This document shows positions 37,272-44,789 of a stretch of DNA of 64,000 bases, one piece after another. The notes beneath the pieces are model-generated. The model saw only the letters and a list, made by a program, of their open reading frames with translations, was not told where the DNA came from and did not search any database. Each line of letters opens with the position of its first letter. Position 1 is the stretch's first letter. A program made the position numbers and the translations under genes. The stretch comes from Myxococcales bacterium 68-20 (lineage in GTDB: Bacteria > Myxococcota_A > Polyangia > Polyangiales > Polyangiaceae). Where the stretch lies: positions 62,001 to 126,000 of the forward strand of contig MKVQ01000043.1 of the NCBI GenBank assembly GCA_001899635.1, read 5' to 3'.

Positions 37272-39073
37272 GGCGCGCGCGGCTCACCTTCGGCGCGTTC
37301 GGCGCCGTGACTTCGATTGGCGGCTTCGTCGTCGCGCTGATCGCTGCCTGCGGCGACGATCGCGGCGGCTTCATCCAGAACGAGCGTGCGTTCGAGACGG
37401 AGCACGAGGGAGGAGCCCCGGACGCAGAGACCTGTTTCCTCCAGTGCTCGCTCGACGGCCGCTCGATCATCGACTCGTGTACGGGCGGCGTGGTCGAGAC
37501 GTGCGCCGACGATCTCGCCTGCGGTGCCGCCAAGTGTCAGGAGCCGTGCGCAGCGGCCGAGGCCGACCGAAGCTCGAACGGTTGCGACTTCTACTTCGCG
37601 ATGCCTAGGCACTACGCGCCATCGATCGTCTCGTGCTTCGCGACGTTCGTCGTGAATGCGTCGAACAAGCCGGCCACGGTGTCTCTCGAGCTGCAAGGTG
37701 GAGAGCTCGACGTGTCGCGTGCGCTCTTCCGAGCCGTCCCGAACAGCACCGACCTCGAGCCGCTCGAAGGACCTATCCCCCCAGGAGAGAGCGCGATCCT
37801 CTTCGTCGCCGACTGGGACCCCGCCAAGCCGCGCTCGGTCGGCGAGAGAGTCGACCATACCTCCTGCCCAACGGAGGCAAAGCCCGCGCTCGAAGCGGAC
37901 TTCGGGAACTTCAGGTCGGGCATTGGCGACGCGTTCCGCCTGAAGAGCAATGTCCCGGTTGGCGTCACGTGGATGTATCCATACGGCGGCGCCGGGACTC
38001 ATTACCCGACGGCGACGCTCGTCTTGCCGGTGAGCGCTTGGGCGAAGGAGCACGTCGTCGTCAACGGATGGGAGGCAACACTCCAGGGAATACCTGTGAC
38101 GCAGATCTTCGCAGCCGAAGACGATACGGAGGTCACGATCATCGGGACCAAGACCGTGTCGAACGGAGACGGCTTCACGGGCGCCGCTGCCGGGATACCG
38201 GCGAAGATGATGCTGTCGAAGGGCCAATTCGCGCAGATCGCACAGACCGAGGAGCTCACCGGCAGCTCCGTGCTCTCCAACAAGCCGACGGCGACCGTCG
38301 GCGGACACGAATGCGCGAACGTGCCTACGAGTGCGGGGGCTTGCGATACGCTCGCGCAGCAGATCCCGGCCTTCGAACAATGGGGGTCGGAATACGTCGG
38401 CGTCGGTTACCGGCCGCGCACCAAGAACTCCGACGAGATCGTCTGGTACCGCATGGTCGGCGGTCGCGACGGCACGGAGCTCGAGTACGATCCCGTCAAA
38501 CCGCCGGCTGCGCCGATCACGCTCTCTGCGGGCGAGCTCGTGCTCTTCAGTGCGCGCTCGAACGACGCGTTCGTCGTCCGCTCACGCGACGCCGAACATC
38601 CGTTCTACCTCGGCATGCACATGTCGGGAGGCGCCGGGCGTCCTCCTAAGGTGCCGGCTTACGGAGGCACAGGCGATCCGGAGTTCGTCAACGTCGTCCC
38701 GACGGGCCAGTACATGAGCTCCTACAGCTTCTACGCGGACTCCACCTTCTCCGAGCACTCGCTCGTGATCGTCCGCAAGAAGACGCACGGCGACTTCAAG
38801 GACGTATGGCTCGAGTGCGCCGGCAACCTGCCGGACTGGAAGCCGATCGACAACGCGGGGCAGTACGAGTACGGGCGTGTCGACCTGTCGCGCCAGTTCG
38901 GTCCCGGCGACTCGTTCGGCGACAAGCGCTGCACGACGGGGCTCCAGCGGATGCGGAGCGAGGGCGCGTTCTCGGCGACCCTTTGGGGCTGGGGCGCGTA
39001 CGCGAGCTACGCGTATCCGGGCGGCATGGCGTTCCGCAAGCTCGTCGAGACGCCCCTCACCCCCGTGAACTAG
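37268..39073 (+). CDS. IgGFc-binding-domain-like surface lipoprotein (cassette 2 cargo)
   Basis: A 601-residue lipoprotein: signal MRRARLTFGAFGAVTSIGGF with lipobox ALIAAC. A Cys-rich N-terminal stretch (ETCFLQCSLDGRS, CADDLACGAAKCQEPC) resembles EB-type small modules. The rest (FYFAMPRHYAPSIVSCF, VTQIFAAEDDTEVTIIGTKT, GQFAQIAQTEELTGSSVLS, HPFYLGMHMSG) matches the IgGFc-binding protein N-terminal domain found in secreted bacterial proteins. It is the last gene of the operon and ends 5 bases before a hairpin. Confidence 0.85.
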   Translation: MRRARLTFGAFGAVTSIGGFVVALIAACGDDRGGFIQNERAFETEHEGGAPDAETCFLQCSLDGRSIIDSCTGGVVETCADDLACGAAKCQEPCAAAEADRSSNGCDFYFAMPRHYAPSIVSCFATFVVNASNKPATVSLELQGGELDVSRALFRAVPNSTDLEPLEGPIPPGESAILFVADWDPAKPRSVGERVDHTSCPTEAKPALEADFGNFRSGIGDAFRLKSNVPVGVTWMYPYGGAGTHYPTATLVLPVSAWAKEHVVVNGWEATLQGIPVTQIFAAEDDTEVTIIGTKTVSNGDGFTGAAAGIPAKMMLSKGQFAQIAQTEELTGSSVLSNKPTATVGGHECANVPTSAGACDTLAQQIPAFEQWGSEYVGVGYRPRTKNSDEIVWYRMVGGRDGTELEYDPVKPPAAPITLSAGELVLFSARSNDAFVVRSRDAEHPFYLGMHMSGGAGRPPKVPAYGGTGDPEFVNVVPTGQYMSSYSFYADSTFSEHSLVIVRKKTHGDFKDVWLECAGNLPDWKPIDNAGQYEYGRVDLSRQFGPGDSFGDKRCTTGLQRMRSEGAFSATLWGWGAYASYAYPGGMAFRKLVETPLTPVN

Positions 39074-39078
39074 CGAAT

Positions 39079-39098
39079 CCTCCGGCACGCGCCGGAGG
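39079..39098 (+). terminator. Hairpin ending cassette 2
   Basis: CCTCCGGC-ACGC-GCCGGAGG forms an 8-bp perfect stem with a 4-base loop, 5 bases past the last stop of the operon. No T-run follows, but position and strength suggest a transcript end. Confidence 0.65.
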
Positions 39099-39169
39099 GT
39101 TCACCATCTCCGGCCCGCGCCTCCCCCCGGGTGCGCGCGCGTCGTCGACGAGCCGACGGGCACCTCGTC

Positions 39170-39420
39170 GATCAGCTCGCCGCTCAGGAAGAGGTCGACG
39201 AACCGTTCATCGCGGTGGTGCCCGATTGCGTCTGCGAGATCGTGTCAACAGGCACGCTAGGCACGCTCCGCATCGATCGGATGAAGAAGATGCCGATCGA
39301 CGCGCGCGAGAAGGTCGGACACGTCTGGCTGGTCGACTCGCTCGGGATCCTCGACGAGCCCGGCGGCCCGCGCCAGCGCCTCTTTGACGAGACCGTCACG
39401 GCCTACGAAGACGCTGGCCA
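39170..39420 (+). pseudogene. Decayed Uma2-family gene
   Basis: Reading in one frame gives PDCVCEIVS, RIDRMKKMPIDAREKVGHVWLVDS, which lines up with PDWVCEVLS, DRAEKMPVYAREGVAYVWLVDP in the intact Uma2 at 41210-41770. The N-terminal half of the domain is missing and the text after it is not Uma2-like. It is a remnant left of the effector-like gene. Nothing else is seen to 39654. Confidence 0.6.
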
Positions 39421-39654
39421 AACGGCGAAGCCTGCGACCTCCGCCCCGTGCCGCACCGCCGGCTCGATGGCGGACGGCGAGCGCCAAGCTCTCGCAGCGG
39501 AACCGCCACGGGCTGAGTTCGGCTCGCCGCCTCGTGAACGGGCCGAAGACGTTCCCTTACCCCGACGCGCTCGACGAGACCCCATCGAGTTCCCTCGAGC
39601 AGCGACTAGCTCTTTCCCCGCAACATCGTCCGCCGGCGGACGACAGGGCGGGCC

Positions 39655-40437
39655 ATGACCAGCCCGATCCGTGCAAGAGAGCGATGTCCTTCCGATACGG
39701 CCTCCTGCCTCGACATTCAGAGCGCCAACGAGCGGATCACGCGAGACCCTCGCGCCACGACGAGGCCGACGGTCCCCGCGCACTACGGGGCTGGGGCGTC
39801 CGTCATCGCAGCCCAAGCACGAGCGTCAGCGCGACCGCCTCTCACAGCGGCGGAGTGCGGACGAATGACGGACGCGATGCTCGATCAGCAGGCTGCGGTG
39901 CTGCGCTCTCGTATTGGACGCGCGGCATCCTATGCAGAACGCGAGCGCAACGTCGCCGACCTGGCGACCATCGAGAGCGAGCTTCAGACACGTGAGAACG
40001 CAACGCGGCGGGCTGCGCAGCAGGAGCATGGTGGCGTGAAGTTGTGCAAGCGTGTGGCCGACCTCCCGGGGAAGGACATTCATGGCGCGGAGCACTGGTG
40101 GCTCCAGACCGCGCGGAAGGAAGCAGGCATGGGCCCGACCACTGGGAATGTGCCTGGTCATGGCGAGAGCCTCCCCGAGACATGGGCGACGCAGCTCGTG
40201 GACCATAGCCGTGAACCGAAGACGAACTGCGAGCCGGTCGACAAGGTCGTGGACGAGGACTGTGTCGATCGGGAGTTGCAACTCGGTGCAACCACGGGAA
40301 ACTGGACGCCGGGGCTGAACGATTGCCACTCCGTCGTGAAGCGAATCATCGACAAATGCCACGATGAGGCCGTCACGAAGGCGCTGGAAGCCGACACGGC
40401 TCGGAGGCTGAGGGATGCAGATGCCGGCGCGCCGTAA
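39655..40437 (+). CDS. Putative secreted effector with permuted papain/NlpC-P60-like domain
   Basis: Up to 260 residues; the ATG at 39865 is a likely alternative start, since the first 70 codons have weak coding character. The middle is a coiled-coil helix, DQQAAVLRSRIGRAASYAER. The C-terminal domain contains DIHGAEHWWLQTARKEAGMG and, later, NDCHSVVKRIIDKC. A His before a Cys is the order seen in circularly permuted NlpC/P60-like cysteine hydrolases, and HWW.xT.x3EAGMG with a later N-x-C-x-S recur in C-terminal domains of myxobacterial proteins. The enzyme class is inferred, not shown. It overlaps the two-TM protein that follows, consistent with a toxin plus immunity pair. Confidence 0.55.
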   Translation: MTSPIRARERCPSDTASCLDIQSANERITRDPRATTRPTVPAHYGAGASVIAAQARASARPPLTAAECGRMTDAMLDQQAAVLRSRIGRAASYAERERNVADLATIESELQTRENATRRAAQQEHGGVKLCKRVADLPGKDIHGAEHWWLQTARKEAGMGPTTGNVPGHGESLPETWATQLVDHSREPKTNCEPVDKVVDEDCVDRELQLGATTGNWTPGLNDCHSVVKRIIDKCHDEAVTKALEADTARRLRDADAGAP

Positions 40438-40666
40438 GAGGTACGCGCTTAGCGCGTTCGTGCTGGCCGGGATCGCGCTCGCGGGCGGCGCCTACTTCTA
40501 CTCGTGGGCGGTCCCTGTAGAGTTCGCCTGTCACCAGGGTCACGCGCATTGGTGCAGCGAGCTCTCGAAGACGCTCACGCGCGCAGCGGCATGCCTGGGC
40601 GCGGCGCTCGTTCTCACCGCAACGGGACTCGTCCTTCGATTCACCAAGCCGCGCTCGTCTCGCTGA
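40415..40666 (+). CDS. Small two-TM protein, putative immunity partner
   Basis: An 83-residue protein with TM helices AFVLAGIALAGGAYFYSWA and AACLGAALVLTATGLVLRF, separated by a loop with two Cys and several His (FACHQGHAHWCSELS). ATG 40415 has GGAGG upstream and overlaps the effector-like gene by 23 bases. Small membrane proteins translated behind a toxin are typical immunity proteins against periplasm- or envelope-targeting effectors. The assignment rests on position and topology only. Confidence 0.6.
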   Translation: MQMPARRKRYALSAFVLAGIALAGGAYFYSWAVPVEFACHQGHAHWCSELSKTLTRAAACLGAALVLTATGLVLRFTKPRSSR

Positions 40667-40796
40667 GCACGGCGCGTCGAGGCGCGGTGCGCGTCGGGCC
40701 GCGGTCGAGGCATGGCGCGCTGGCGTCCCTCCCCGGCCGCTCTCGGCGCTCCAGGCGAGCGCGGTCACGAACATGCTGGACGATCGCTTCGTCGCG

Positions 40797-40891
40797 CCCA
40801 GGGCGAGGAGCGCATCTTCGCCGAGCCCTTCACCGCATTCTCCATCTTGGTGCGCGGCCTGCTCGAGGGCGAGGACGACGACGAGGCCTGA
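40797..40891 (+). pseudogene. 3' remnant of a Uma2 gene
   Basis: The last about 31 codons of a Uma2 gene remain: ERIFAEPFTAFSILVRGLLE and GEDDDEA, then TGA. This matches the end of the intact Uma2 at 52002-52598 (ERIFAEPFTAVSISVRGLLE). Homology starts abruptly at 40797 and continues downstream to the junction at 40902-40909. Confidence 0.85.
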
Positions 40892-40901
40892 GCGCACGCG
40901 C

Positions 40902-41110
40902 GGCACGCCTTCTCACCGCCGTAGCGGACGAACTGCACGATCAGCCGGCTGTCGTAGTCGAGCCCGCGCGCGGAAGAGCGCGTTCTGGTCGACCAGCTTC
41001 TTCACGTCGGCGCTGCGAAATTCGTCGCGCTCGATCGCGCTCCGGACCTTCTCGAACGACGCCGAAAGCCGGCGCGGCACCTTCAGATCGGAATACGTGA
41101 GGAAACGCAT
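40902..41110 (-). pseudogene. 5' remnant of a RelE-UvrD-ankyrin helicase gene
   Basis: ATG at 41110 starts MRFLTYSDLKVPRRLSASFE, identical to the start of the helicase at 54743, and continues KVRSAIERDEFRSADVKKLV before a one-base insertion changes frame. The fragment ends at GGCACGCC (40902-40909). To the right, homology to the upstream region of the 54.7-kb copy extends to about 41187. The bulk of the helicase is missing. Confidence 0.9.
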
Positions 41111-41209
41111 CGAGCACTCGCGTTAGCTCACCCCGCCGCAGAAAACGAGGCGCAAGCTCGCTTCGTTCGGCGGCTCGCTCGGGGCGCAGAGGCGCGCTAA
41201 GATCGCGCA

Positions 41210-41770
41210 ATGGGTGATCCAGCGAAGCGCAGAGCTACCTACGAAGAGCTTCTGCAAGTGCCGGAGCACCTCGTGGCCGAGATCATCGACGGCGTCCTTC
41301 GTACGCACCCTCGGCCCGCGAGCCTGCATGCGCGGGCATCGTCGCGGCTCGGCGCAGAGCTCGACGGCCCGTTCGATCGCGGTCGCGGCGGCCCAGGCGG
41401 CTGGATCTTCTTGGACGAGCCCGAGCTGCATCTCCGTGGAGACATTCTGGTCCCCGACATCGCGGGCTGGAGGCGTACGCGGATGCCCGAGCTGCCCGAC
41501 GCGGCCGCGTTCGAGCTCCCACCGGACTGGGTCTGTGAAGTGTTGTCTCCGTCGACGGCGCCAACGGATCGTGCCGAGAAGATGCCTGTGTACGCACGCG
41601 AAGGCGTCGCGTACGTATGGCTCGTCGATCCGATCGCGCGAACTCTGGAGGCATTCAGCCTCGACGCGGGACGATGGGTCGTTGTCGGAACGTGGAGGGA
41701 CGAGGCCCGGGTACGTGTCGCCCCCTTCGCCGAGCACGAGCTCTCGCTCGCTGACCTCTGGGCGAAGTAG
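41210..41770 (+). CDS. Uma2-family (DUF820) restriction-endonuclease-fold protein
   Basis: A 186-residue Uma2 protein: EIIDGVLRTHPRPASLHARA, GGWIFLDEPELHLRGDILVPD, PDWVCEVLSPST and KMPVYAREGVAYVWLVDP, then LSLADLW. The metal-binding core is DILVPDIAGW with WVCEV and a downstream Lys. The ATG at 41210 is 21 bases past the end of the duplicated segment. Close in layout to 52002-52598, so probably a paralogue. Confidence 0.88.
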   Translation: MGDPAKRRATYEELLQVPEHLVAEIIDGVLRTHPRPASLHARASSRLGAELDGPFDRGRGGPGGWIFLDEPELHLRGDILVPDIAGWRRTRMPELPDAAAFELPPDWVCEVLSPSTAPTDRAEKMPVYAREGVAYVWLVDPIARTLEAFSLDAGRWVVVGTWRDEARVRVAPFAEHELSLADLWAK

Positions 41771-41830
41771 TCGCTCTCGGTGCTCGGGCGTGCGAGGCGA
41801 AGCGCTCCGTCGCGAGACCGTCGTCGCCCG

Positions 41831-42244
41831 TCAGAAAGCATCGGCGCCGGCCTCGATCGCGCTCGCGAGGTGGATCGCGTCGGGGGTCTTGAAGCCATGC
41901 TGGGCGCGTAGCTCCGTCGCGCGGTCGAACATCCGACTGAGCGATGGCTGCGGGATACCGCTCTTCTGCGCCACGGCCGAGACGCCGCCGTGCCGATCGA
42001 TGATGTCTCGCAGCTTGGACTTCTCGGCGAGGATGCGCTGGCCGACATCCTCGAGCCGGTCGTGCGTGATGTACGGCTCGTGGACCGGCTCCTGCAGTGC
42101 GTCGGCGTAGTCGTCGAGCGTCCCCGCCTCGATCACCACGCGAAGCTTCTCGGCTGCTGTCCACTGCCGCGCGCGCCGCTTCGGCGTCTCGGTGTTCTTC
42201 TGCTTCCCTCGGCTCACTGCCGCCATCTTGGGCTCTCGGGCCAT
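41831..42244 (-). pseudogene. Composite remnant: transposase helix, HTH and PIN-domain fragment
   Basis: One open frame joins unrelated pieces. The N-terminal RRARQWTAAEKLRVVIEAG resembles the HTH of IS3/IS-type transposases. The middle, IIDRHGGVSAVAQKSGIPQPSLSRMFD, is another helix-turn-helix. The end, RAQHGFKTPDAIHLASAIEA, is the last helix region of a PIN (VapC) domain, and its natural continuation FLTGDDGLATER is found one frame over, just past the stop. It therefore looks like deletion products fused together. Neighbours suggest insertion-sequence traffic. Confidence 0.65.
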
Positions 42245-42246
42245 CG

Positions 42247-42448
42247 CGACAACGTCGGTTGTCCCACGCCCATCCCCGCCGCCAACGCGTTTGCCGAGAC
42301 CCTGTTCGGCCCCAGCCTCTTCGGCACCATCTCCGAACGGAACGTCTCCGAGTACGTCGTCACCTGTCCTCGATCACTCGCCCCACGTCATGATGCTTCA
42401 GGACATCCGGCAACTACGCTGACACGGGGGGCGCAGGCGCACGCCTGA
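42247..42448 (+). other. Orphan coding-like fragment
   Basis: The plus frame CPTPIPAANAFAETLFGPSL, FGTISERNVSEYVVT has mostly G/C third bases for about 110 bases (42255-42365), then degenerates. No start or family was recognised. It looks like the debris of a gene between the transposase remnant and the FGE-like lipoprotein. Palindromic GACAAC/GTTGTC lies at its left edge. Confidence 0.3.
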
Positions 42449-42473
42449 CGCTCACGATCAACTGATGATGGTG

Positions 42474-43499
42474 TTAGCGCCCGAGCGTACGCGCGAGCCG
42501 GAAACCGTGGGCGGGACCGCCGCTGTCCCATTTGTTGGAGAGTCGTTTCGACACCGTGCACAGCGGCCCCCACCCAATGACGACCCCACCGCGACGAACC
42601 CGCTCCGACTTGGTTCCCAGAACGGCCCCCGGATCGACCAATGGCCCTGTGCCGTAGCCCAATCCCGAGTACTCATCCGACACCCACTCGAATGCGTTGC
42701 CCAGTGTGTCGTGAAGGCCCCATGCATTCGGAACACGCTGGCCGCGCGGATGCGTCTTCCCTCCGCTGTTTCGGCAATACCACGCCGAACTCTCGAGATT
42801 GGGCTGTTCCAGACACTTGCTCGGGTCGGGCTGAGGGAGCATCGGCCCACCATAGAACGCGTCACGCGAGCCCGCTCGCACGGCATACTCCCATTCCGCC
42901 TCGGTCGGCAGCCGATACCCGGAGCATTCGTAGATCGAGTCCGTGGTCTGCTTCGCACCGGTGCATTTGAGATTCTGCCCCAGTGCGCCGGTACACCCTT
43001 CGAGGCGGTAACAGGCAGGCAACCCCCGCGCAGCGGAGAAACGATTCGCATACTCCAAGGCGTCGAACCAGGTGATGCCACCGACCGGACAATCTGGCGC
43101 TAGGCAATCACCGGTTCCGGCGTCCGTGACACCACTTGGGTTCGGAAGCCCGAGATGGGTCCATTCGGCCTGAGACGCTTCAAACTGCCCAATCTCGAAG
43201 TCATGGGTGAGCGTGACCTGGACCTCATCCTCGTTATAAAGGGCGCGCCCGACCTGACACTCCGGCGATCCCATGACAAAGCATCCGCGGGGAATGAAGC
43301 ACCACCCCTCGTGGCACTGCGCCGTCACCGGCGGGTGAGCACATGTCCACTCCACCGCGAACGAGCTTCGACAGAGTCCATCATCGGGACCGGCATCCGG
43401 CGCTGGCGCCGCGCCCACAGTGAATGAGGCCGGGGGCCCACCACTGCACGCCAGAAGTGCCACCAACGCGAGCGCTACCGTTCTGTCACTGATCCACAC
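42474..43499 (-). CDS. FGE-sulfatase-domain (SUMF1) lipoprotein
   Basis: A GTG at 43499 with GAGGCG upstream begins MWISDRTVALALVALLAC, whose lipobox is ALLAC. The 341-residue protein then has a short linker and a formylglycine-generating-enzyme fold: CFIPRGCFVMGSPECQVG, VTLTHDFEIGQFEASQAEW, GGITWFDALEYANRFS, YRLPTEAEWEYAVRAG, GLHDTLGNAFEWVSDE and the final HGFRLAR. FGE-fold lipoproteins on the surface are often ligand-binding rather than sulfatase-activating; the copper-site cysteines of true FGE are not verified. An ATG at 43550 would lengthen the signal n-region. Confidence 0.85.
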   Translation of the reverse strand: MWISDRTVALALVALLACSGGPPASFTVGAAPAPDAGPDDGLCRSSFAVEWTCAHPPVTAQCHEGWCFIPRGCFVMGSPECQVGRALYNEDEVQVTLTHDFEIGQFEASQAEWTHLGLPNPSGVTDAGTGDCLAPDCPVGGITWFDALEYANRFSAARGLPACYRLEGCTGALGQNLKCTGAKQTTDSIYECSGYRLPTEAEWEYAVRAGSRDAFYGGPMLPQPDPSKCLEQPNLESSAWYCRNSGGKTHPRGQRVPNAWGLHDTLGNAFEWVSDEYSGLGYGTGPLVDPGAVLGTKSERVRRGGVVIGWGPLCTVSKRLSNKWDSGGPAHGFRLARTLGR

Positions 43500-44083
43500 C
43501 AGACGCCTCGATCGGTGAGCTCGAGCGCTCGCGCATCGAGCAGGCCACATTTCGCGACGGCGAACGATGGCGGGTGAATCCCTGAATCATCTTTGACGCT
43601 CTCTTGGTAGACGAAGTCGACCGGAGCGTCACGCCGGACTACTCGTGCGGCGCCCGCCGAGCGTAGCGACGGGCCCGCGCGCCTGATCACGTCTACCGGA
43701 TCGATGGTCCACCGAAGCTCTCCCCACATCTCGAGACCATGGCCGACGAGCCCCCGCAAGGCGAGCATCACATCGACTGTCGCGACCTCGATGGGTCATC
43801 CGAAGTGAACGAGCGCCTCCGGCATCCGCGCGGTCGCCGCGGCAAGCTCGCTCGTCAGACGCTGGGGCGTCCCCGCCACGCGCGCGAGCCCGTCTCCACC
43901 TCGGCGGGCGGGATCGACATTGCGTACCACCGGCCACAGTCGCCGCCGGCAGAGAGGCAGGAGCACGCTCACCTCGACAGCGCCGAACTCCGCGCGCCCG
44001 AGCCCGATCCATTCGAGGAGGTCGAGCCCGTCGTCGCGCGACAGCTCGAGGAACGCGGGCTGACCGCTCAGCGCGAAGCGCAT
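43475..44083 (-). pseudogene. Hypothetical protein split by an in-frame TGA
   Basis: Two coding-like segments share one frame. The first, MRFALSGQPAFLELSRDDGL through AATARMPEALVHFG, ends at a TGA (43796-43798). The second, PIEVATVDVMLALRGLVGHG through ALELTDRGVWCGSVTER, continues without shift to 43475. Read through, it gives about 200 residues of unknown family. A nonsense mutation is the simplest explanation. The 3' end overlaps the FGE-like gene start by 25 bases. Confidence 0.5.
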
Positions 44084-44239
44084 CGTACGAGGAGAGGAAG
44101 CGGCTTGTGCCTGCGCGTCGTCCAGAGGCACGCGCGCAACGACGGGCGTGCGACACGTCGTGTCGCACCTGCCTCGTACGCTCGACCCGGAATGCCGAGT
44201 CGCGCAATCGACACGGGTCACCGTGCGTCCGCTCCGAGG

Positions 44240-44293
44240 CCACTGAGCAGCCGCGCAGTCACGTCCAGGCGCTCCGGCGGTTTCGGCGATCGC
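44240..44293. repeat. 54-bp interspersed repeat, copy B
   Basis: Gapless match to 19367-19420 at about 45 of 54 positions. It lies between the decayed hypothetical gene (start 44083) and the small lipoprotein (44421). No other structure is seen in 44084-44420. Confidence 0.65.
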
Positions 44294-44420
44294 ATGGCTC
44301 ATGGTGGGCCGAGAGCCCCGGGCTCGAGTGAGTGCAGTCGAGAAGGAAGACGATGAGCGCACGCGACGAGGCGCGCGGAAAGGATCGAGATGGCGGTCGT
44401 TCGCTTGTTGAAGCGTCCGG

Positions 44421-44789
44421 TTGCTAGCCGTGGCGTGGACGCTCGCGGGCTGCGGGGTGGGCTGGCAGTACCGCTACGGCGGCCAGCACTACACGATGAC
44501 GCGTCCGAACATCGAGTACCACGAGCAGGTGATCAGGGATGTCCGCACGCGGGACGGCGGTCCGTCCGCGCAGGACGACCTCGCGAAGCTGATCGGCGCG
44601 TGCGAGCTTCTCCAGCCCGGTCGCCCGGGCGAGCACGTGTCCACGGCCGATCGGTGCGCCATGAACGACGGTCACGTCAGGCTGGCGATCGCCTGCTCGA
44701 GAACGCGCCGATGCGTGGTTCCCACCTGCGAGGGACCGCTCACGTTTCGGCGACTCGCCGCGCTATCGTTGGTGGACCGGCCTTCGTAA
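44421..44789 (+). CDS. Small lipoprotein-like protein just upstream of jetA
   Basis: A TTG (44421) or GTG (44430) start gives MLAVAWTLAGCGVG, with a lipobox LAGC, then YRYGGQHYTMTRPNIEYHEQ and a DDLAKLIGACELL helix. Third bases are strongly G/C to about 44700. The 122-residue frame ends at TAATG with jetA. It could be real and co-transcribed with the Wadjet operon, or an overlapping remnant; the coding bias favours the first. Confidence 0.5.
   Translation: MLAVAWTLAGCGVGWQYRYGGQHYTMTRPNIEYHEQVIRDVRTRDGGPSAQDDLAKLIGACELLQPGRPGEHVSTADRCAMNDGHVRLAIACSRTRRCVVPTCEGPLTFRRLAALSLVDRPS

Noticed and set aside
43796-43798. Selenocysteine codon
   Set aside because: No SECIS-like hairpin is evident just after the TGA, the residue is not flanked by a known Sec motif, and decay is common around it.
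44390-44788. N-terminal extension of jetA
   Set aside because: The upstream frame is Arg-rich shadow of the small lipoprotein frame; family homology begins at ATG 44789.
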